Below are positions 1-5,554 of a stretch of 5,554 nt of DNA, piece after piece. Under the pieces are notes generated by a model that was not told the DNA's origin, ran no database searches, and saw only the letters and a program-made list of their open reading frames with translations. The stretch's first letter is position 1. Every line of letters starts with the position of its first letter. The stretch covers positions 1 through 5,554 of the forward strand of contig CANCDA010000161.1 of NCBI GenBank assembly GCA_947374705.1, in the 5' to 3' direction. The position numbers were made by a program, and so were the translations under genes. The stretch comes from Comamonadaceae bacterium (GTDB taxonomy: Bacteria; Pseudomonadota; Gammaproteobacteria; Burkholderiales; Burkholderiaceae_C).

Positions 1-3
1 CCC

Positions 4-1194
4 ATGAACCCCCTCCTCACCCGGCTCCAGCCCTACCCCTTTGAGCGCCTGAAGCAGCTTTTTGCGCCCATCACGCCCAACCCGGCCCTGCGCCCCATCA
101 GTTTGGGCATTGGCGAGCCGCGCCACGCCACGCCTAAGCTCATTACTGATGCGCTGACCGCGAACCAGAGCGGCCTGTCCAGCTACCCCGCCACCGCCGG
201 TGAGCCCGCCTTTCGAGACGCTGCCGCTGGTTGGCTGCAAAGGAGGTATGGCATTGAAGTCAACCCCGCCACCCAGGTGCTGCCCGTCAATGGCACGCGC
301 GAGGCGCTGTTTGCCCTGACGCAAACCCTCGTCGATCCGTCCCAACCGGGCGCGACAGTGCTGTGCCCCAACCCTTTCTATCAAATCTACGAAGGTGCGG
401 TGCTGCTGGCCGGGGCGCAACCCTACTTTGTCCCCAGCGATCCGGCGAAAAATTTTGCCGTGGACTGGGACAGCGTGCCGCCCGAAGTGTGGGCCGCCAC
501 GCAGATGATGTTCGTCTGCTCCCCCGGCAACCCCACGGGGGCCGTGATGCCACTGGACGAGTGGAAGAAATTGTTCGACTTGAGCGACCGCTACGGCTTT
601 GTCATCGCCTCGGACGAGTGCTACAGCGAGATCTACTTCCGCGACGAGCCGCCGCTGGGGGGCATGGAGGCCGCCGTCAAACTGGGTCGAGCCGACTTCA
701 AAAATCTGATTTCGCTCACCAGCCTGTCCAAGCGCAGCAACGTGCCCGGCATGCGCAGCGGTTTTGTGGCGGGCGACGCGACCCTGATGAAGCAATTTTT
801 GCTCTACCGCACCTACCATGGCAGCGCCATGAGCACGGTGGTGCAAGCCGCCAGCATCGCCGCCTGGGGGGATGAGCAACACGTCATCGCCAACCGCAAC
901 CTGTACCGCTCCAAATTCGCCCAAGTCACGCCCATCTTGGCCGAAGTGCTGGACGTGGCCCTGCCTGATGCGGCCTTTTACCTGTGGGCCGGGGTCAAGG
1001 GCAGCGACGTGGAATTCGCCCGAGACCTGTACGCAAATTACAATGTGACGGTTTTACCGGGCAGCTACCTGGCACGTGAAGCCCAGGGTTTTAACCCTGG
1101 GGCCGGGCGCATCCGCATGGCCCTGGTGGCCGAAACCGCCGAATGCGTGGAAGCCGCGCAGCGCATTGCCCAGTTTGTCAAATCCAATTCCTGA
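4..1194 (+). CDS. dapC: N-succinyldiaminopimelate aminotransferase DapC
   Basis: This is a 396-residue cytoplasmic class I/II aminotransferase (PLP fold type I). It is predicted to transaminate N-succinyl-2-amino-6-ketopimelate with glutamate, giving N-succinyl-LL-diaminopimelate in the succinylase branch of lysine and peptidoglycan synthesis. Visible landmarks are the N-terminal SLGIGEP (33-39), the phosphate-contact GTRE (97-100), NPFYQIY with the likely PLP-stacking Y126, SPGNPTG with N176, SDECY with D204 and Y207, SLSKR with the Schiff-base lysine K243, and GRIRM with the carboxylate-binding R371. All key residues are intact and the length is normal. The start is favoured because MNPLL...LQPYPFERL is the usual N-terminus of this family; only three bases precede it, so its ribosome binding site cannot be judged. 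Sequence alone could also fit a generic aspartate/alanine-type aminotransferase, but the position before dapD and dapE makes DapC the best call. Confidence 0.93.
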   Translation: MNPLLTRLQPYPFERLKQLFAPITPNPALRPISLGIGEPRHATPKLITDALTANQSGLSSYPATAGEPAFRDAAAGWLQRRYGIEVNPATQVLPVNGTREALFALTQTLVDPSQPGATVLCPNPFYQIYEGAVLLAGAQPYFVPSDPAKNFAVDWDSVPPEVWAATQMMFVCSPGNPTGAVMPLDEWKKLFDLSDRYGFVIASDECYSEIYFRDEPPLGGMEAAVKLGRADFKNLISLTSLSKRSNVPGMRSGFVAGDATLMKQFLLYRTYHGSAMSTVVQAASIAAWGDEQHVIANRNLYRSKFAQVTPILAEVLDVALPDAAFYLWAGVKGSDVEFARDLYANYNVTVLPGSYLAREAQGFNPGAGRIRMALVAETAECVEAAQRIAQFVKSNS

Positions 1195-1202
1195 AACCTT
1201 GC

Positions 1203-1233
1203 GGGACAGACCTTTAGCTCTGTCCTCAACTGA
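1203..1233 (+). repeat. Short copy of a palindromic intergenic repeat (copy A)
   Basis: This 31-base element fills the middle of the dapC-dapD gap. It has a left arm gggacagacc (1203-1212), a 3-base middle, and a right arm agctctgtcctcaactga (1216-1233). GGACAGA (1204-1210) pairs perfectly with TCTGTCC (1219-1225) around an 8-base loop, so the transcript can form a 7-bp hairpin just upstream of dapD. The right arm recurs exactly, inverted, at 5268-5285, and the left arm recurs with one mismatch at 5306-5315. The layout resembles REP-type dispersed repeats, but its family and copy number cannot be determined here. There is no T-tract after the hairpin, so an intrinsic terminator is unlikely. 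It could instead influence mRNA stability or dapD translation (inference). Confidence 0.7.
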
Positions 1234-1247
1234 ATAGAAAGAAAACC

Positions 1248-2072
1248 ATGACCCAACAACTCCAAGCCATCATCGACGCCGCGTGGGACAACCGCGCCAA
1301 CATCTCCGTCCAGTCCGCGCCCAAAGAGGTGGCCGAGGCGGTCGAACACGTCATCACCGAGCTCAACAAGGGGCGACTGCGCGTGGCTACCCGTGAAAGC
1401 GTAGGCCAATGGACCGTGCACCAGTGGATCAAGAAGGCCGTGCTGCTGTCCTTCCGCCTGAAAGACAACGAAGTCATCAAGGCCGGTGATCTGGGTTTTT
1501 ACGACAAGGTGCAAACCAAGTTCTCCCACCTGAGCGCAGAAGAGATGAAAGCCACGGGCGTGCGCGTGGTGCCACCCGCCGTGGCACGCCGTGGCAGCTT
1601 TATTGCCAAGGGCGCGATTTTGATGCCCTCTTACGTCAACATCGGCGCCTACGTCGATGAAGGCACCATGGTGGACACCTGGGCCACGGTGGGCAGTTGC
1701 GCCCAGATCGGCAAGAACGTGCACCTCTCTGGTGGTGTGGGTATTGGTGGCGTGCTGGAGCCGGTGCAGGCTGGCCCCACCATCATTGAGGACAACTGCT
1801 TCATCGGCGCGCGCTCCGAGGTGGTTGAAGGCGTGGTGATTGAAGAAAACTCGGTGCTCTCCATGGGCGTGTACATCGGCCAAAGCACGCCGATTTATGA
1901 CCGCGCCACGGGTGAAATCACCTATGGCCGCGTTCCCTCAGGCTCGGTCGTCATCAGCGGCACGCTGCCCAAAGACAATGGCCGCTACAGCCTGTACGCC
2001 GCCATCATCGTCAAGCGGGTGGACGCGCAAACCCGCGCCAAGACATCATTGAACGACCTGCTGCGCGACTGA
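1248..2072 (+). CDS. dapD: 2,3,4,5-tetrahydropyridine-2,6-dicarboxylate N-succinyltransferase DapD
   Basis: This gene encodes a 274-residue cytoplasmic acyltransferase, the same length as E. coli DapD. It transfers succinyl from succinyl-CoA to tetrahydrodipicolinate, the entry step of the succinylase branch of DAP/lysine synthesis. The N-terminal third is the helical domain typical of the family, with GQWTVHQWIKKAVLLSFR near residues 53-70. From about residue 105 a left-handed beta-helix built of hexapeptide repeats follows (LMPSYVNIGAYVDEG, then WATVGSCAQIGKNVHLSGG), and the protein ends with the SLYAAIIVKRVDAQTRAKTS segment. D143 (in MVDTW) and E191 (in ARSEVVEG) match the positions given catalytic roles in characterised DapD enzymes, by motif comparison. 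The family acts as a trimer. The gene lies 53 bases after dapC; only a weak purine-rich site (agaaag, 1236-1241) precedes the start, which is fixed by the conserved N-terminus. Confidence 0.97.
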   Translation: MTQQLQAIIDAAWDNRANISVQSAPKEVAEAVEHVITELNKGRLRVATRESVGQWTVHQWIKKAVLLSFRLKDNEVIKAGDLGFYDKVQTKFSHLSAEEMKATGVRVVPPAVARRGSFIAKGAILMPSYVNIGAYVDEGTMVDTWATVGSCAQIGKNVHLSGGVGIGGVLEPVQAGPTIIEDNCFIGARSEVVEGVVIEENSVLSMGVYIGQSTPIYDRATGEITYGRVPSGSVVISGTLPKDNGRYSLYAAIIVKRVDAQTRAKTSLNDLLRD

Positions 2073-2086
2073 TCAAGACAAAACCC

Positions 2087-2092
2087 GGAGGT
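2087..2092 (+). promoter_or_regulatory. Strong Shine-Dalgarno site of the PilU-like ATPase gene
   Basis: GGAGGT lies five bases before the ATG at 2098, in the 25-base gap after dapD. It is the best ribosome binding site in the window at a usable spacing and fixes the start of the ATPase gene. It suggests this gene is translated independently of dapD, whereas the two genes after it rely on stop-start overlaps. Confidence 0.8.
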
Positions 2093-2097
2093 ACTGC

Positions 2098-3246
2098 ATG
2101 AGCAATATGGAGCGCATCTTGCGCTTGATGAGCGAGAAGAAAGCCTCAGACGTTTATCTGTCGGCCCACTCGCCTGCGCTCATCCGCATCAACGGGCAAT
2201 GCGTGCCCATCAACAGCCAGTCACTGCCCGCCGATGCACCGCGCAATTTGCTGGCCGAAGTCATCTCACCCGAGCGGATGGCCGAGCTGGAAGAAAAAGG
2301 CGAATTGAACCTGGGTTTCCCCTTGGCCGGGGTCGGGCGTTTTCGCTTGAGCGCCATGCGTCAACGCGGCTCCATCGCCGCTGTCATCCGCTTCATCACC
2401 AACGAAATTCCGCCGCTATCGAGCCTGTCACTGCCGCCCATCCTGACCGACTTGATCATGGAAAAGCGCGGCCTGATATTGATGGTGGGCGCCACCGGCA
2501 TGGGCAAAAGCACCACCCTGGCCTCGATGATTGACCACCGCAACGAGAACATCCCCGGCCACATCCTGACGATCGAAGACCCGATCGAGTACCTGTTCAA
2601 AAACAAGCGCTCGGTGGTCAACCAGCGCGAAGTGGGCTTTGACACCGAGTCGCAAGAAATCGCCCTGAAAAATGCGCTACGCCAAGCCCCGGACGTGATC
2701 ATGATCGGCGAAATTCGCGACCGCGAGACCATGTCCGCCGCTCTGGCCTACGCGCAAACCGGCCACCTGTGCCTGGCCACCTTGCACGCCAACAACAGCT
2801 ACCAGGCGCTCAACCGAATTTTGAGTTTTTATCCCGTGGAGGTGCGCCCCACCATGCTGGGCGACCTGGCCGTGGCCCTCAAAGCCATCCTCTCGCAACG
2901 CCTGCTGCGCACCACCTCGGGCGGTCGTACGCCTGCGGTGGAGGTGATGATTAACACCAAGCTCGTCGCGGAGATGATTGAGAAAGGCGATTTCTCGGGC
3001 ATCAAAGACGCGCAAGCCAACGCCATGAGCGAAGGCTCGCAAAACTTTGAAGAAGACATCGCCCGCCTCATCACCCAAGGCCTGGTGGATCGCAAAGAGG
3101 GCTTGGCCCATGCCGACTCCACCACCAACCTGATCTGGCGCCTGCAAAACACTTTTGCCAGACCGACTCAAAAAATCGAAGAGCTGGAAGACCCCGATGA
3201 CACACCGTCATTCACTGAAATCACCCTGGACGTGCACCACGAATGA
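2098..3246 (+). CDS. PilT/PilU-family type IV pilus retraction ATPase (PilU-like)
   Basis: This 382-residue protein belongs to the PilT/PilU branch of secretion ATPases, hexameric motors on the cytoplasmic side of the inner membrane that drive type IV pilus depolymerisation. The N-terminal ~110 residues form the PAS-like domain (SDVYLSAHSPALIRINGQ). The RecA-like core has Walker A GATGMGKST (131-139, K137), the Asp box TIEDPIEY (158-165), Walker B MIGEIRDRET (202-211) with catalytic E205, and the His box with H223 and H230. No catalytic residue is missing. The length and the acidic C-terminal tail (EELEDPDDTPSF) resemble PilU rather than PilT, and I see no PilT-type AIRNLIRE motif at the corresponding place (LVAEMIEKGDFSG). 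Walker A has methionine where PilT usually has serine. No pilT or other pilus gene is beside it; it sits between dapD and dapE and overlaps dapE by 4 bases. It may be a paralogue of the canonical PilU, so no gene symbol is assigned. Confidence 0.9.
   Translation: MSNMERILRLMSEKKASDVYLSAHSPALIRINGQCVPINSQSLPADAPRNLLAEVISPERMAELEEKGELNLGFPLAGVGRFRLSAMRQRGSIAAVIRFITNEIPPLSSLSLPPILTDLIMEKRGLILMVGATGMGKSTTLASMIDHRNENIPGHILTIEDPIEYLFKNKRSVVNQREVGFDTESQEIALKNALRQAPDVIMIGEIRDRETMSAALAYAQTGHLCLATLHANNSYQALNRILSFYPVEVRPTMLGDLAVALKAILSQRLLRTTSGGRTPAVEVMINTKLVAEMIEKGDFSGIKDAQANAMSEGSQNFEEDIARLITQGLVDRKEGLAHADSTTNLIWRLQNTFARPTQKIEELEDPDDTPSFTEITLDVHHE
3243..3246 (+). other. ATGA stop-start overlap, ATPase gene to dapE
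   Basis: The dapE ATG shares bases with the TGA of the PilU-like ATPase gene. No good Shine-Dalgarno sequence lies just upstream, so dapE translation probably depends on ribosomes terminating on the ATPase message (inference). Confidence 0.8.
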
Positions 3247-4406
3247 CCCGCACCCTTGAACTCACCGAACAACTGATTGCCCAAGCCTCCGTCACCCCGC
3301 TGGACGCGGATTGTCAGGCCTTGATTGCGGCGCGCCTAGCGCCTTTGGGCTTTGTCTGCGAGACCATCGCCAGCGGCCCGGACGACTTTCGCGTCACGAA
3401 CCTATGGGCCAAGCGCTCGGCCATCCGCCAGGGCGCAACACAAGCAGAACCCAAGTTGATCGTGTTCGCGGGCCACACCGATGTCGTCCCCACCGGCCCG
3501 CTGACCCAGTGGGGCAGTGACCCCTTCCAACCCACACACCGCGACGGCAAGCTCTATGGCCGCGGAGCCAGCGACATGAAAGCTTCGCTCGCCGCCTTTG
3601 TGGTGGCGGCGGAAGAATTTGTCGCCGCCCAGCCCGATGCCCATTTAGACATCGGCTTCCTCTTAACCAGTGACGAAGAAGGCCCCGCCACTGACGGCAC
3701 GGTGGTGGTGCTTGAGGCACTCAAGCAACGCGGCGAGCGCATGGACTACTGCATCGTGGGCGAGCCGACTGCCGTCAAGCGCACCGGTGACATGATCAAA
3801 AACGGAAGACGGGGCAGCATGAGCGGCAAGCTCACCGTCAAAGGTGTGCAGGGCCACATCGCTTACCCGCACATGGCCAAGAACCCGATCCACCTGCTGA
3901 CCCCGGCCATGGCCGAGCTGGTAACCATAGCGTGGGATCAAGGCAACGACTTCTTCCCCCCCACCACCTGGCAAATCAGCAACATCCACGGTGGCACCGG
4001 GGCCAGCAATGTGATTCCCGGCCATGTGGTGGTGGACTTCAACTTCCGCTTTTCCACCGAGTCCACCCCCGAAGGGCTACAGCAGCGTCTGAAAGCCGTG
4101 CTGGAGCAACACGGTCTGGAGTTTGACTTGACATGGGTGATCAGTGGCTTGCCATTTCTCACCCCACCCGGCACCTTGGTCAACGCGGTGCGCGATGCCA
4201 TTCATGCTGAAACAGGCATCACTAGCGAGCTGTCCACCAGCGGCGGCACCAGCGACGGGCGCTTCATCGCCCAGTTTTGCCCCCAGGTGATTGAACTCGG
4301 CCCGCCCAACGACAGCATCCATATGGTGGACGAGTTCGTGCGCGTGGCCGACATCGAGCCGCTGAAAAACATTTACCGCCGTGTGCTGGAAACGCTGGCG
4401 GCATGA
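3243..4406 (+). CDS. dapE: Succinyl-diaminopimelate desuccinylase DapE
   Basis: This 387-residue cytoplasmic di-zinc M20-family hydrolase is predicted to split N-succinyl-LL-diaminopimelate into succinate and LL-diaminopimelate. The metal and catalytic set is complete: H78 and D80 in FAGHTDVVP, bridging D111 in GRGASDMK, catalytic-base E145 and ligand E146 in TSDEEGP, E174 in VGEPT, and H360 in NDSIHMVDEF. STSGGTSDGRF (331-341) is the DapE-type substrate-binding signature and separates it from other M20 peptidases such as ArgE. The lid/dimerisation domain should lie around residues 185-300. The protein is about 12 residues longer than E. coli DapE (375); much of the excess is in a stretch near residues 55-70 before the first metal motif. 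The start overlaps the preceding stop, and the N-terminal LELTEQLIAQASVTP fits the family. The gene overlaps prmB by 4 bases. Confidence 0.96.
   Translation: MTRTLELTEQLIAQASVTPLDADCQALIAARLAPLGFVCETIASGPDDFRVTNLWAKRSAIRQGATQAEPKLIVFAGHTDVVPTGPLTQWGSDPFQPTHRDGKLYGRGASDMKASLAAFVVAAEEFVAAQPDAHLDIGFLLTSDEEGPATDGTVVVLEALKQRGERMDYCIVGEPTAVKRTGDMIKNGRRGSMSGKLTVKGVQGHIAYPHMAKNPIHLLTPAMAELVTIAWDQGNDFFPPTTWQISNIHGGTGASNVIPGHVVVDFNFRFSTESTPEGLQQRLKAVLEQHGLEFDLTWVISGLPFLTPPGTLVNAVRDAIHAETGITSELSTSGGTSDGRFIAQFCPQVIELGPPNDSIHMVDEFVRVADIEPLKNIYRRVLETLAA
4403..4406 (+). other. ATGA stop-start overlap, dapE to prmB
   Basis: The prmB ATG overlaps the dapE TGA. The only SD-like bases upstream (gga, 4388-4390) are few and too far away, which suggests translational coupling of prmB to dapE (inference). 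Confidence 0.8.
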
Positions 4407-5275
4407 CGGTTCTTGAACTCATTGAATCCGCTGCCCAGCAATTAACCAACGCCGCTGTGGCCTTTGGTCACGGCACGAGCAACGCCTTTGATGAAGCCGC
4501 CTGGCTGGTGCTGTGGCAACTCGGTTTGCCGCTGGACGATTTGGACAGCGTGCAAGACCAACCCGTCACCCCCGAGCAACAAGGCCAAGTCTCAGCGCTG
4601 ATCATTAAGCGCATAGAGACCCGCAAACCCGCTGCCTACCTGACCCAAGAAGCCTGGCTGCAAGGCGTGCCCTTCTTTGTGGACGAGCGCGCCATCGTGC
4701 CGCGCTCCTTCATTGCAGAGCTGCTGGTGAGTGGCGCAATTGACCCGTGGCTGAGCGAGGCCACGCAGCGTGTGCTGGATCTGTGCACCGGCAACGGCAG
4801 TCTGGCCGTGCTCGCCGCCATGGCCTACCCGGATGTCACGGTGGATGGCGCGGACCTCTCCGCCGACGCCCTTGAAGTCGCCCGCGTCAATGTGGCCAAG
4901 CACGGCCTGCAAGGCCGCATCACCCTGCTGCCCTCAGACGGCTTGGCCAGCGTGCGCGGCCCCTACGACCTGATCTTGTGCAACCCTCCTTATGTCAACG
5001 CGCAGAGCATGAGCGCCCTGCCCGCCGAATACCAGGCCGAGCCCACGCTGGCCTTGGCCGGTGGCGCAGACGGCATGGACTTCATCCGCAACTTGTTGCG
5101 AGACGCGCCCGCCCACATGAGCCCGCAAGCCGTGCTGGTGCTGGAAATCGGCAACGAACGCGACAACTTTGAAGCCGCCTTTCCCACGCTGGAAGTGGTG
5201 TGGCTAGAAACCAGCGCTGGTGAAGACCAGGTGCTGTTGATTACGCGCGATGCGCTAACACCCTTAATCAGTTGA
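4403..5275 (+). CDS. prmB: Ribosomal protein L3 N5-glutamine methyltransferase PrmB
   Basis: This 290-residue class I SAM-dependent methyltransferase belongs to the HemK/PrmC-PrmB family. The N-terminal helical domain (to about residue 85) leads into GVPFFVDERAIVPRS, the PrmB version of the segment that in PrmC has a different sequence. The Rossmann-like domain has SAM motif I LDLCTGNGS (125-133), an acidic residue for the SAM ribose, D151 in ADLSADAL, and the glutamine-binding NPPY motif at 194-197. PrmB methylates a glutamine on ribosomal protein L3 in the cytoplasm and supports 50S assembly. PrmC is the main alternative, but the VDERAIVPRS segment favours PrmB. In enterobacteria prmB lies near aroC; here it closes a dap operon, overlapping dapE by 4 bases. 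Its last two codons and stop fall inside a repeat element (5268-5315). Confidence 0.93.
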   Translation: MTVLELIESAAQQLTNAAVAFGHGTSNAFDEAAWLVLWQLGLPLDDLDSVQDQPVTPEQQGQVSALIIKRIETRKPAAYLTQEAWLQGVPFFVDERAIVPRSFIAELLVSGAIDPWLSEATQRVLDLCTGNGSLAVLAAMAYPDVTVDGADLSADALEVARVNVAKHGLQGRITLLPSDGLASVRGPYDLILCNPPYVNAQSMSALPAEYQAEPTLALAGGADGMDFIRNLLRDAPAHMSPQAVLVLEIGNERDNFEAAFPTLEVVWLETSAGEDQVLLITRDALTPLIS

Positions 5276-5315
5276 GGACAGAGCTGGCCCACTTCGTGTG
5301 GCTGCGGTCTTTCCC
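5268..5315 (-). repeat. Long, inverted copy of the palindromic repeat (copy B), overlapping the prmB stop
   Basis: Read on the minus strand this 48-base element has a left arm gggaaagacc (5315-5306), a 20-base middle (5305-5286) and a right arm agctctgtcctcaactga (5285-5268). The right arm is identical over 18 bases to 1216-1233, and the left arm matches 1203-1212 at 9 of 10 bases. Where copy A has 3 bases between the arms, copy B has 20, which can form a small hairpin (gcccac 5287-5292 with gtgtggc 5296-5302, one bulged base). The outer arms also pair (GGACAGA 5276-5282 with TCTTTCC 5308-5314, one mismatch), giving a long imperfect stem-loop right after prmB. No T-tract follows, so a role as a 3' mRNA stabiliser or attenuator is more plausible than intrinsic termination. 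Confidence 0.7.
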
Positions 5316-5330
5316 CCAAAATCTCAGAAA

Positions 5331-5554
5331 ATGATTACCCTAAAAAACGTCGTACTGCGCCGCAGCGCCAAAGTCTTGCTGGACAGCGCCTCCGTCAACA
5401 TCAACCCCGGCGAAAAAGTCGGCCTTGTGGGGCGCAACGGTGCGGGTAAATCTTCGCTGTTCGCCCTGCTCAACGGCGGCCTGCATGAGGACGCGGGCGA
5501 GTACTACATCCCCGCCCAATGGCGCATGGGCCAGGTGGCCCAGGACATGCCCGA
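5331..5554 (+). CDS. ABC-F family ATPase, YheS-like, 5' portion only
   Basis: The reading frame opens at ATG 5331 and runs through the window edge, giving 74 codons with no stop. The translation begins MITLKNVVLRRSAKVLLD and continues to Walker A GRNGAGKSS (residues 34-42, K40), followed by LFALLNGGLHEDAGEYYIP. The spacing, and similarity to the start of E. coli YheS (INPGQKVGLVGKNG in that protein, INPGEKVGLVGRNG here), place it in the soluble tandem-domain ABC-F proteins. These act on ribosomes in translation or antibiotic tolerance and are not transporters. The linker, second nucleotide-binding domain and signature motifs lie outside the window, so the subfamily (YheS versus Uup, EttA or others) is provisional. 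No good Shine-Dalgarno sequence is visible; the gene begins 55 bases after prmB, beyond repeat copy B, and could be a read-through member of the operon or have its own promoter. Confidence 0.85.
   Translation, partial: MITLKNVVLRRSAKVLLDSASVNINPGEKVGLVGRNGAGKSSLFALLNGGLHEDAGEYYIPAQWRMGQVAQDMP

Noticed and set aside
248..319. Small ORF after the internal AAAGGAGGT in dapC
   Set aside because: The ATG directly abuts the SD-like sequence with no spacer, and the 23-residue product is short, Pro/Arg/Cys-rich and inside a conserved gene.
363..875. Alternative + strand frame of 170 codons inside dapC
   Set aside because: Arg/His/Gly-rich composition with no motif; the DapC frame accounts for the region completely.
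1199..1240. Possible sigma-70 promoter before dapD
   Set aside because: TTGCGG at 1199-1204 has no acceptable -10 at 16-18 bases, and the AT-rich gaatag near 1233 has no matching -35.
1065..1883. Long open frame (272 codons) on the minus strand, antisense to dapD and the dapC end
   Set aside because: It covers a perfectly conserved dapD, its translation is rich in His/Ala/Gly/Asp without any recognisable domain, and it spans two genes and their gap. This is the usual effect of GC-rich codon bias on the opposite strand.
2677..3171. Minus-strand open frame (164 codons) opposite the PilU-like ATPase gene
   Set aside because: It is low-complexity (Gly/His/Val/Gln), has no recognisable domain, and the + strand frame has all expected ATPase motifs.
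5276..5330. Intrinsic terminator after prmB
   Set aside because: The stem-loop is imperfect and is followed by a C-run and A-run rather than a T-tract; the structure is better explained by the repeat element.
1..5554. tRNA, rRNA, CRISPR array, insertion sequence, phage or toxin-antitoxin gene
   Set aside because: Nearly all of the window is accounted for by six housekeeping-type genes, the gaps are at most 55 bases, and no direct-repeat array or transposase is visible.

Overview
The window looks like ordinary chromosomal DNA of a betaproteobacterium, most likely order Burkholderiales and probably family Comamonadaceae. This is inferred from the GC-rich codon usage, the protein flavours and the gene order dapC-dapD-pilT/U-like-dapE-prmB; no rRNA or other lineage marker is present, so the family-level call is tentative. 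All genes lie on the + strand and fill almost the whole window. The only non-coding stretches are 53, 25 and 55 bases long, and no gap exceeds 300 bases.

Layout: dapC (4-1194), a 53-base gap holding a small palindromic repeat, dapD (1248-2072), a 25-base gap with a strong Shine-Dalgarno sequence, a PilU-like type IV pilus retraction ATPase (2098-3246), dapE (3243-4406), prmB (4403-5275), a 55-base gap carrying a second, inverted copy of the repeat, and the first 74 codons of an ABC-F ATPase resembling YheS (5331 to the window end). The ATPase-dapE and dapE-prmB junctions are 4-base ATGA overlaps, so these three genes are almost certainly co-transcribed and translationally coupled.

Function: DapD, DapC and DapE catalyse three consecutive steps of the succinylase branch of meso-diaminopimelate/lysine synthesis: succinylation of tetrahydrodipicolinate, transamination, then desuccinylation. 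They supply peptidoglycan precursor and lysine. PrmB methylates a glutamine of ribosomal protein L3. The PilU-like ATPase belongs to another process, pilus retraction, and sits inside this biosynthetic operon.

I see no convincing novel multi-gene system. The observations most worth following are (1) the pilus ATPase locked between dapD and dapE, and (2) a repeat whose two copies share an identical 18-bp arm in inverted orientation, bracket the dapD-prmB block, and differ by a hairpin-forming middle; one copy supplies the stop codon of prmB.
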